From assembly GCA_036897625.1 (NCBI GenBank), contig JAYMTA010000592.1, positions 1 through 26,347 on the forward strand: DNA of 26,347 nt, in the 5' to 3' direction. The notes below the pieces were generated by a model. It did no database searches. It was not told where the DNA came from and saw nothing but the letters and a program-made list of their open reading frames with translations. Positions 19,572 through 26,347 of the stretch are shown one piece after another. How positions within the stretch are numbered: position 1 is the stretch's first letter; each line of letters begins with the position of its first letter. Origin of the DNA: Pelargonium cotyledonis. Taxonomy: Eukaryota > Streptophyta > Magnoliopsida > Geraniales > Geraniaceae. Both the position numbers and the translations under genes were made by a program.

Positions 19572-20432
19572 GGGGTAAATAGTTTTGCCTCTCTGCTAAA
19601 TGTCTTAAATATTGTACAAAATTTTCTGTAAAAAGGGACGTGGAAGTCTATGTGGCCCGTACATTTTTTTTTTTTTTTTGTGATTAAAATCAAGTTTCGA
19701 CAAATAATTACCCGACATATATGATACCACTATCCTCCCATGAATTTTTGGCGCGGAACGCCCGGTATATGAAATTTACTGTATATGTGGCGTGTTATGA
19801 TTAGGTCAAGTCATTGATGAGATAGTTGATGTGTCATATTCCATTTGCTGACACATCATTTTGTACAGAAAATTTTGTACAACTTTTGGGACATATAGCA
19901 TTGTTCTTGCCTCTCATGAATTGATACTTTTTTTTAGCTTTATCCTCTAATTAGAATTTGGCTTATTTTGAGTCCTTGGACTCATTTCTTTTTCAATTAA
20001 ACTCGCGTTATCGGTTGTAGCTGATTTTGATGTGATATGTCATAAGTCATCATGTCACCAACATTTTAAACCATGTCAGAAGTACATGTCATATTTCAAC
20101 TGTTGTAAATGGAACGACTAGTTTCATTTTATTTTCTTGAGGCATGAACGCAAAAACGACGTCGTTTTATGTGTGGTTACCTCAAAATACGAAACGCTAT
20201 AGTTCTATTGATCACAATTGAAGGTTGACATTAACTAAAATCTTCGGTGACATGATGATTACGTGTCACCCTAAGCTGACGTGGCACACCAAAATGGGCT
20301 ACATCTAATAATGTGTGTTTGATTCAAAAAAAAAAAAAGGTAGAGTTCAAGTACTCAAACCATGCTAGATCCTATTTAGGGACTAAAACAAAACAAAAAT
20401 GTTAGTGCAGAGGAGACAAAACTGTTTAACTC
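19572..20432. mobile_element. Mutator-type MITE, interrupted by a nested MITE
   Basis: The left end starts GGGGTAAATAGTTTTGCCTC; the right end, read inverted, starts GAGTTAAACAGTTTTGTCTC and continues to TTTTAGTCCCTAAATAGG, parallel to AGCTTTATCCTCTAATTAG on the left (19936). The terminus matches the GGGTTAAATAG family seen at 14642 and 25561. The flanks are T-rich and cannot prove a target duplication. Non-coding; a purine/pyrimidine-biased middle has AAAACGACGTCGTTTT (20152-20167), a 16-bp palindrome. Without the nested insert it is about 545 bp. Confidence 0.72.
19593..19906 (+). mobile_element. MITE copy C (ATGCTAAATGTC family), nested
   Basis: Full-length member of the family of copies A and B: TGCTAAATGTCTTAAATATT at the left, AAGTTTCGACAAATAATTAC, TTTTTGGCGCGGAACGCCC, AAGTCATTGATGAGATAG, and CTTTTGGGACATATAGCAT at the right. 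TTGCCTCT occurs immediately before it (19585-19592) and after it (19907-19914), an 8-bp target duplication, or 9 bp with one mismatch. Removing it restores the left inverted end of the surrounding element. Non-coding. Confidence 0.88.
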
Positions 20433-20907
20433 GTTTTTTTTTTCTAAAGAGCTAATTTTGCCATTGAATTTTCGAATATAAACTTGATTTGATCTCTAAA
20501 TTTTTTATAACTTCAATTTCAAATCTCAAAATAATCAATGTAGTTAGTTTCTCGTTCGACTTGGAATTTTAAATATATTAAATAATTACTTTTATTTATT
20601 TATTTTGTTGATGTTCCTTGAGGGATAAAGTAATGGTCAATACACACATTTCCATGTGGGAGAATTATCTCATGTTGTGTATCTCAATTTTTTTAAAAAA
20701 TAATATATATTTTGTTAATGTAGCTGGTCATATGCTAATCACGTGAGTCATTTAATACATCTAAACCATCACGTCAAACATGTAATTGATTAAAAGGTGA
20801 TAACATCATATGTACTAAAATATGAATTTGTCATGTGTTTTATACTTTTATTACAATATACACAAAAATACATACAATTTGGTTCTAATAACATTTTTAA
20901 AATAAAA
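20433..20907. other. AT-rich intergenic DNA, no gene seen
   Basis: No frame, RNA or clear terminal repeat. Consists of AT-rich sequence with poly-T and poly-A runs. Confidence 0.6.
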
Positions 20908-20945
20908 CTAGTCTCTTATCCCATGCGTTGCAACGGGTAGTAAAA
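20908..20945 (-). mobile_element. Helitron-like 3' terminus
   Basis: On the minus strand the order is CCCGTTGCAACGCATGGG (an imperfect hairpin, 20937-20920), eight bases, then CTAG (20911-20908) followed by T. A short GC hairpin a few bases before CTRR, followed by T, is the diagnostic Helitron 3' end, and CCCGTGCATTGCACGGG-like hairpins are common in plant Helitrons. The element would extend to higher coordinates, but no 5' TC end was found, so its length is unknown. Confidence 0.5.
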
Positions 20946-21600
20946 TTAAAGTCGTAGTATAAAACTTGAATTCTTTTATTTTAATAGTTTATTACATATA
21001 ATTTTTATGTAACCCTCTTATATTCTTTGAAATTGAATTTTATAAGATCATTTTAACTAATACATTACAATATATTCACTTGTATTATTAAATATTATTA
21101 TTTTGATAGGCAAAAGTTATAAATATATATATTAGAAAAAGCTCTCCTTGGGTACAAAATCAATCAAAGGCTAAAAACATAACCCATAGAAAGAAAAATA
21201 GTAGTAATAGTACAAAGAAAATTGGAGGCATGAAGCTTGCAATTTATGAAATACTAAGTTGTGAGCTTGAGCTAAATTGTGAGAGGCCTTGAAGTGGATT
21301 GTTCAACCATAATTGTAGTATCAAAAAAAAGATGTAAATCTTGCAGTGGCTTAGTTTATAGTGTATAGAACGAATTGGTCTTAACTTTCATTTTAAGACA
21401 TTAATGTAGACGGTGGTAAGACTATAGTTGAATTAGCTAAAAACAACAAGCAAAATTAGTATAATTAATAAAGATTTCAAAATACCATTTTCGAATTCAA
21501 ATCAGATTATAACTTAATAAAAATATACCTTATTGAAGGTTCAAATCCAAAGTTTATATGTTACATTTTCAATTCAAATAATCAATTAGGCATGCTCAAT
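20946..21600. other. AT-rich DNA, possibly Helitron interior
   Basis: Very AT-rich with no recognised coding sequence. If the Helitron-like terminus at 20908 is real, some of this would be its non-coding body. Confidence 0.4.
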
Positions 21601-21858
21601 GAAAATGGTGTATTAGCAAGTAAATCACCAATCACATGCCAGATATTATGACTATTTCACAGTGATTTTGTTCACTCTGTAAAAGAGCATTGGAATTATG
21701 TGGCCATCTGTTGAAATAAGAATGGAGCAGTAGTTTTGGGTTTCGATTCTCATCTGGTGGTCTTTTCATCTGTAGATGCTCTAATATCTCAATGGCCTCA
21801 ATGTTTTATTCTTGTATCCTTTTTTCCTGAATAAAAATACTTATTGCTGATAAAAAAA
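21601..21858 (+). mobile_element. LINE- or SINE-like 3' tail
   Basis: CTGGTGGTCTTTTCATCTG, then TTCTTGTATCC and TTCCTGAATAAAAATACTT, ending TTGCTGATAAAAAAATT (21845-21861) resembles the 3' tails of plant LINEs, which often carry a T-rich stretch, an AATAAA-like signal and a short A-run. No coding part is attached. Start is arbitrary. Confidence 0.35.
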
Positions 21859-22000
21859 TTATGCTTACTCAATTGAATTTAAAAAGTTAATCTCTTAGAA
21901 TTATGAAAAAAATATAAAAAGTTATACATTGTTTAAATCCAACATCTAAAAGATTTAAAAAAACATTGAGTTAATAGCTCATATATATAGTTGAAAACAA

Positions 22001-22010
22001 TCTCACATCG
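22001..22010 (+). promoter_or_regulatory. USE-like element (snRNA-promoter type)
   Basis: TCTCACATCG differs at one base from the plant USE consensus TCCCACATCG. A TATATAA box lies at 22314-22320; the two are separated by a MITE. No snRNA sequence follows, so activity is doubtful. Confidence 0.4.
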
Positions 22011-22043
22011 GAAAAGTAGAAAAAATTCTTGAGATAAGAACTA

Positions 22044-22306
22044 CTCCCTCCGTCATAAAATGAGTGTCTTGTTTGTCTAAATTTTTTGTCTCAAAATGAG
22101 TGTCTTGTTTCAATTTTTATGTTATTATATTAGTGTTCTTCCCATATTACCTTTATCACTTATGCACATGAACAAATCTGCACATGGGTGCATATGAAGT
22201 GTAGGTGGAGAAAGTGAGGGTTATATTGGAAACACACTAAATTATCTTATAATCCTTAATTTTTGCAAAAAATGGAAACAAGACACTCATTTTGGGACGG
22301 AGGGAA
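22044..22306. mobile_element. Stowaway-like MITE 4
   Basis: Ends CTCCCTCCGTCATAAAATGA and TCATTTTGGGACGGAGGGAA, with TA on both sides (22042-22043, 22307-22308). A second internal CAAAATGAGTGTCTTGTTT (22084-22102) repeats the left subterminal region. Well-preserved ends suggest it is younger than the intronic copies 1 and 3. Confidence 0.92.
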
Positions 22307-22308
22307 TA

Positions 22309-23270
22309 CGTGTTATATAAAGCCTAGTATCTCATTACACTTCCAAAGCATAATAGTGATTATCATAGTGGTTATTATTAGATATTATTATTAGCTATTG
22401 AGTATTTTTTTTGTAACTTATGAAACTTGAATGGACAATTGAGTTAAAAGTAATGAGAGTGCTTCAAATTGTTAAAGTTGTTGAGGTTGCAATACTTAAT
22501 ACATCCTCACAAACTTTATCTTACATACTATGGATTGTTATTATGACTCGTGTCGTATGGATCTTGATGTCTCCAATGCAAAGGATCTTGATGTCAACTT
22601 TTAAATTTTGTATATTTATTATTAGGAAGATTGAGATTAATACTACTACTTGCTAATGAATTATTTTTCCTGGTCGTGCCGGCCACCAAATCAATGGTTC
22701 TCTTATTTTTAAATCTAAATTCCAAACTAAACATTACCTATTTGTTTCCACAAAAATGGAAATGGAAAAAAAAAATGTTTCTCTCATTTGTTCTTATTAT
22801 TAGATTCCATAGGTAAAGGTCTCAATATCATCAAATGATCATGTATAAAATTTGGTAGATACAGTTGATTCATTGGGTGGCTTATTTTTGTGGCAATGAT
22901 TTACAAGTAGAACAAAAATCCCAACACATAAGAGTTTGATTTTTTAAAAGCAAATTACTAACAAATTATTATTTCAAATAGGAAGATAATAATTCGATAT
23001 TAAATCAACACCAAATAGTAGAGTGGATAGACATAATTGGTGCGTTAAAAACCAATAGTCCAATACATTAAGACAAAACAGACAAAAAAAATTAAAGAAT
23101 TAACTAATTCGTTGGTCATTCGATTTGCAAACCAACCCACAAACAAAAATTTGACGATGTCAAATTAAGCCACAATAGCTAAAACATCCTAAACTATCAA
23201 ACAAAAGACATTAGAATTCTCTCCGTCAGCATGAATAATCAAGTTGAAGACACTAGATTTCTCCCTCCAA
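22309..23270. other. Intergenic DNA, no gene recognised
   Basis: Two short frames (22420-22656, 22631-22816) resemble no family. GGATCTTGATGTC occurs twice, 24 bases apart (22559-22571 and 22583-22595). The rest is AT-rich. Confidence 0.5.
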
Positions 23271-23289
23271 CCTGAAGAGCACTAACAAC

Positions 23290-23520
23290 TTACACCGTTT
23301 GTATTTCGATTTTAAGGCGACCACGTGGAAGGCTCTTCCAACCGCATTTCGCCACCATTGGTTTTCCGTCTGATTCGACATCAAACTCAAAAGATGATCC
23401 AAATGTCTCATTCAAAATCATCTTCTTCTTCTCTACAATAACCTCATGCTGCTTGCGCACACAAATAAGAAAACTAATGTGAATTTGCGTCGCCACAACA
23501 ACCTTCAACAAGACCTAAAC
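23290..23520 (-). pseudogene. Unrecognised exon-like fragment
   Basis: A minus-strand frame with ordinary protein-like composition, including NETFGSSFEFDVESDGKPMV and CGWKSLPRGRLKIEIQTV. It has no ATG at its start and is preceded by AAGTTTAG, which would serve as a splice acceptor (exon from 23519). No partner exons were found nearby, so it is probably a stray or decayed gene piece. I cannot name the family. Confidence 0.35.
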
Positions 23521-23961
23521 TTGCTTTATATCAAAGTAAGAGTTCTCTATTGTAACGAGAAAGACCATAAATTTCTATCTGCAAACCCAAGAGACTATCG
23601 CTGGTCTAAATATCAAAAGCATTCGTATTCGTACAAAAACTCTAGTCAACTTTCAAAATGACAAAGAAAAAAATATAAGATTCAATAGTTTTACCTATGC
23701 TAGTACTATATTTGACGTAATTTTAAGGGTTAATTATACGTAGCCGCTGTGTATTATTGACTAAAGATAGATATTCCTACGAACTTTAGGTCATGACAAT
23801 CAGACCCTACGAACTTTACATTTAACGGATTGGTCAGTTAAATCTAACTGAAACACACTATCTCTCATCACATATTTGACACATGCTTTAAATTAATTTT
23901 GAAATACCAATTTTACCCTCATCATTATTGTTCTTAATTGTTTTCCAGATTCCAGCGACCA

Positions 23962-23991
23962 CATGAAGTTTCTGGTGCCAGAAACTTCATG
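23962..23991. repeat. Near-perfect hairpin in the Pack-MULE
   Basis: CATGAAGTTTCTGG and CCAGAAACTTCATG are 14-bp perfect inverted arms separated by TG. It sits beside GTTGCCGAAATCTGG and TTGCCGGAATTGTTGCCG, a loose repeat rich in TTGCCG (23992-24055). Confidence 0.85.
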
Positions 23992-24266
23992 TTGTTGCCG
24001 AAATCTGGATTTTGTTGCCTGAATTTGTATTTAATTGCCGGAATTGTTGCCGAAAAATGAATTTCCTTGAGTATTAATCAGTTATAAACAAAATCAAATA
24101 AACATATATATACAGAATCTGATTTTTTGCTTGAATATGAGTTTTTTTTTATGTGTTAATCACAACAATCCAACAAATTATATAGATTTGGTCTTAAAAA
24201 TTTACAAAAATCAAAATCAAGTTCCGCGCCGGAGATTGGAAGAAGAGAGAGCAGCCGAGCTCCTCG

Positions 24267-24392
24267 GGCGCCGTAGATCGACTCTCCTCCGGTGTCGTTT
24301 CTGGCCAACACCTTTCTGCCGGTGCAGAGGGCACGGAAGTTCTCGGCGGTGCGGGGCACAACGTCGGCGTAGAGCTCCATCACGATCCGGCC
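24267..24392 (-). pseudogene. Cyclophilin (peptidyl-prolyl isomerase) fragment captured by the transposon
   Basis: Minus-strand residues [19 protein letters not shown] then RALCTG (24392-24318) match the N-terminal third of plant cyclophilins almost exactly, and [11 protein letters not shown] (24299-24267) matches the conserved (N)[10 protein letters not shown] region. In normal cyclophilins about 36 residues separate LCTG from GTGGES; here about seven do, so the segment with the catalytic FHRVI arginine and the QGGD motif is gone. Both pieces stay in one frame, and the frame is open upstream (KLGSCNPSP). The fragment is GC-rich against AT-rich flanks. It cannot be an active isomerase. Confidence 0.88.
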
Positions 24393-24431
24393 GGGAGAGG
24401 GGTTGCAGGAGCCGAGCTTCTGGATCTCAGA

Positions 24432-24487
24432 TGTGAGAGAGAGAGAGAGGTGGAGAGATGAGAGAGAGATGAGAGAGAGATGAGAGA
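24432..24487 (+). repeat. GA-rich microsatellite
   Basis: Interrupted (GA)n with three GATGAGAGAGA-type units, directly beside the cyclophilin fragment inside the Pack-MULE. GA tracts are common in plant 5' untranslated regions, so this may be part of the captured gene's leader. Confidence 0.85.
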
Positions 24488-24829
24488 GTATTGTTTAGGG
24501 CTTTGGTATAGGTTTAGTTTTTTTTTTCTTTTTCTTTAAGGGCTTGTTTGGCTAACATAAAAGAAATATTTTAGGGGTATAATGGTCTCTTAACATCAAA
24601 CTAACGGGCAAACTAACGGTGAAACTACAAAATCGTTAAATGCAAAGTTTGTAGGGTCTGGATGTCATGAGCTATAGTTTCCGGGGCTATCTATCATTAG
24701 TCAATAGTTCATAGCGGTTGTCTGTAATTAACCCTAATTTTAACTTTAGTCTTTATACTCAAAACTTGCTTGTTATGATATTTGGACAACTATTTTTTTT
24801 ATCCTTTTCTTTATAAGTAAGCGGTACTT

Positions 24830-25427
24830 TTTTTTTAAATGCACAGGCAAGAAAAAAAGTACAAAGAAGAATTATCCCAAAAACAAAGTGGGATTTGCTT
24901 TCCAAGAATCGAAACTACCAAGAGACGCATGCAAACCTAAGAAAATAGGAAGCAAAAAATACAAGAAACTTAAAATACGAATAAAAGTGTCCTCCGTCGA
25001 AATGAGCTTACCCTCGAATACCATTGCATTGCGTGAAATCCAAATGAACCAAACAGTTATTAAGCATAGCACGCCCCACGCCCCACGCCCCACTCCCCAC
25101 ACCTTTGATTGATTAGTTGTGCTCATAAACATAGATTCCTAAGAGGTGAAAAGAGAATAACAGTTTGCCAGTCGAACAAACGGACAAGATCATCAAGCGC
25201 AAACACGACGCTACACCCTCAAAGCTCGGCAACATGAGAGAATAATATGAGTACAATCTTCTTGGTCTATATCACATAGCTTGCAAACTGTGGAGGCCGA
25301 AATTTGGATCACACCACGGGGTTGCAAAAAAGTCATGCTCGGAATACTATTGAGTGCGGCAAGCCATGCAAGACTCTGCATCTTCGGCGGCAATCCGGCT
25401 CTCCACATCAACTTGCTCTCATAAATT
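24830..25427 (-). pseudogene. 5'-truncated LINE: ORF2 C-terminal zf-RVT region and 3' tail
   Basis: The minus strand encodes the end of a plant L1 ORF2: WRAGLPPKMQSLAWLAAL, CKLCDIDQEDCTHIILSC (zf-RVT cysteine/histidine motif, 25411-25211), then WFIWISRNAMVFEG and LPIFLGLHASLGSFDSW (25132-24872). The two parts are in different frames, so at least one frameshift or loss lies between 25211 and 25132. The 3' end has a short A-run (24837-24829 on the minus strand). GGTACTT flanks both sides (24823-24829 and 25428-25434), a plausible short target duplication. The copy keeps long stretches of clean frame and looks younger than the LINE at 1570. Confidence 0.9.
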
Positions 25428-25560
25428 GGTACTTATGAATTCACTTTTAATTTATTTTTATAATAGAGTTTTGACATTTTAGTCCAAAATGTTAGAGCTA
25501 TGTTTTTCTTAGTAAAAAAAAATGTTGGCAGATTGAAGCGATGTGCTAACTTAGAAAAAA

Positions 25561-25804
25561 GGGTTAAATGCTATTGCCTCTCTTGGACTAGAACAGTTTT
25601 TGCTTTTAGCCCCTAATTAGGGTCTAGCCTTCTTTTAGCCCTTGGAATGACAGTTTTTTTTTATTATTTTAACCCTTACAACTTGTTGTAGCAGGTTGCA
25701 AGAGTCAGGTCAGCATGGACCCGCCACGTCATCTTGCCAAGTCAGTCACATCCATGTGGAGCTGCCATGTCATCACCACTTTTTGTGCAATCAAACCATG
25801 AGTC
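25561..25804 (+). mobile_element. Mutator-type end (GGGTTAAAT family), right partner not seen
   Basis: Starts GGGTTAAATGCTATTGCC and runs through TTTTAGCCCCTAATTAGG and TTTTAACCCTTACAACTTG, the same order as the left end at 14642 (TTTTAGTCCTTAATTAGG, then ACAACCAG). No inverted partner lies before 26347, so this is either one end of a longer element or a truncated copy. Confidence 0.6.
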
Positions 25805-25976
25805 ATTGCGAGTTGGCATATCATTCGTGAGGATATTCTGGTTGCGGTGCAAGCTTTCTTTAGAGGGGCGGACTTACCTAGGGCCTTTACGTCGACACTC
25901 ATGATTCTTCGACCTAAGAAGGAGGTCCCGAAAACCTTTTTCGATTTCCTTCTCATCAGTTTGTGTTGTTTTTTCT
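25805..25976 (+). pseudogene. LINE reverse-transcriptase scrap
   Basis: Plus-strand frame SWHIIREDILVAVQAFFRG, then LPRAFTSTLMILRPKKEVP and FFDFLLISLC. This follows the plant L1 pattern FFRG-LP-FTSTLI-LIPK-P-FSDFRPISLCN at the start of the RT domain. RPISLCN has become LLISLC. Only about 55 codons are present, in opposite orientation to the LINE tail at 24830, so it is a separate insertion or a captured piece. Confidence 0.8.
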
Positions 25977-25977
25977 A

Positions 25978-26347
25978 GGGGTAATTGCAGTTTAGCGCCT
26001 GTACTTGACACCTTTTGCAATGGCTATCCCTAATGCTTTTTTTGTAACTTTGCAGTGCCCAATTCTTTCCTGAGCTTTTTCCGTCCATGAAAATGGACGG
26101 AAACCGTCAAAAAAGGTCATGTGCACGACACATGTTGATAATTCTTCAAAAATGTCCAAATTGCCCTCGTCTTCTACCTCTCTCCTCTCTTTCTTCTCCT
26201 CTCTCTCTCCTTTCTATCACAGATCCCGCGAATGACCTCTAGCTCCGACAAAACCATCGAAGATGGGAGTCCGTGCGAGATCGATCGGAGGTGAGGCGAG
26301 ATCCATGGCCGACGAGCGCGGATCTGGGCGAGCTAGCCGGAGAAGCC
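25978..26347 (+). mobile_element. Mutator-type element end running off the window, with GC-rich interior
   Basis: Starts GGGGTAATTGCAGTTTAGCG and contains ACACCTTTTGCAATGGCTAT and a small hairpin CCGTCCATgaaaATGGACGG (26081-26100). A CT-rich tract (26170-26215) leads into GC-rich, gene-like DNA (26225-26347). The layout, Mutator-type end, pyrimidine tract and GC-rich block, repeats that of the Pack-MULE at 23727. The right end and any target duplication lie outside the window. Confidence 0.5.

Larger units (their letters stand above)
23727..24734. mobile_element. Pack-MULE-like element with captured gene fragment
   Basis: A complete non-autonomous Mutator-like element of 1008 bp. Inverted ends of about 100 bp: left GGGTTAATTATACGTAGCCG, right (inverted) GGGTTAATTACAGACAACCG, both continuing through GACTAA-GATAGAT, TCATGACA and CAGACCCTAC to CATTTAACG. 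The flanking 9-bp duplication TAATTTTAA is exact (23718-23726 and 24735-24743). Inside are a cyclophilin fragment, a GA microsatellite and a hairpin. No transposase is encoded. The intact ends and duplication indicate a fairly recent insertion, though the two ends differ at a number of positions. Confidence 0.93.

Noticed and set aside
22314-22500. A spliceosomal U-snRNA gene downstream of the USE/TATA pair
   Set aside because: None of the conserved starts (U1 ATACTTACCTG, U2 ATACCTTTCTCGG, U4 ATCTTTGCGCAG) or an Sm site in context is seen, and the promoter is split by a MITE.
24131-24436. 101-codon plus-strand frame with an Arg-rich end
   Set aside because: It is the antisense of the GC-rich cyclophilin fragment; the Arg run reflects GC content.
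24432-24487. Satellite or CRISPR-like array
   Set aside because: A simple interrupted GA microsatellite; no spacers and no cas genes, and the DNA is plant nuclear.
25041-25105. CACGCCCCACGCCCCAC short repeat as a regulatory array
   Set aside because: A brief local slippage repeat inside the LINE ORF2 tail.

Overview
The window reads as nuclear DNA of a flowering plant, most likely a eudicot. It is AT-rich, its one intact gene is split by GT-AG introns, and it is packed with plant repeats: LTR-element remains, L1-type LINE pieces, a tRNA-like SINE, Mutator-type inverted-repeat elements and TA-flanked Stowaway-like MITEs. No species can be named from sequence alone, and nothing bacterial or organellar is seen.

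Left part (1-11.5 kb): a graveyard of retroelements. A long LTR on the minus strand (1-1569) sits inside an old LINE ORF1 (1570-3420), followed by gene-free AT-rich DNA, a SINE (about 4450-4598), an old LTR of Tat/Athila type (about 5535-6955), a stretch with two short tandem repeats and no recognised gene (7019-9480), and a decayed Ty3/gypsy pol block (9480-11400). A diverged 47-bp direct repeat (6972 and 11412) brackets the last 4.4 kb.

Middle part (11.5-19.5 kb): the only clear host gene, a DHHC-type protein S-acyltransferase similar to Arabidopsis PAT04. Five coding exons (13242-13346, 14404-14583, 15349-15657, 16447-16668, 18012-18506) encode about 436 residues with four membrane segments and an intact DHHC catalytic site. 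Upstream lie a head-to-head MITE pair carrying two G-boxes, a palindromic E2F-like site, a TATA-like box and a telo-box. Intron 2 is mostly a Mutator-type MITE and intron 4 holds three Stowaway-like MITEs.

Right part (19.5-26.3 kb): nested MITEs, a Helitron-like terminus, a promoter-like USE/TATA pair split by a MITE, a complete Pack-MULE-like element (23727-24734) with an exact 9-bp target duplication and a captured cyclophilin fragment, a 5'-truncated LINE tail, a LINE reverse-transcriptase scrap inside a second Mutator-type end, and a third Mutator-type end running off the window with GC-rich DNA behind it.

No new multi-gene system is evident. The best signals are the gene-capturing transposon, MITE-delivered promoter motifs next to the acyltransferase gene, and a tandem splice donor in that gene.
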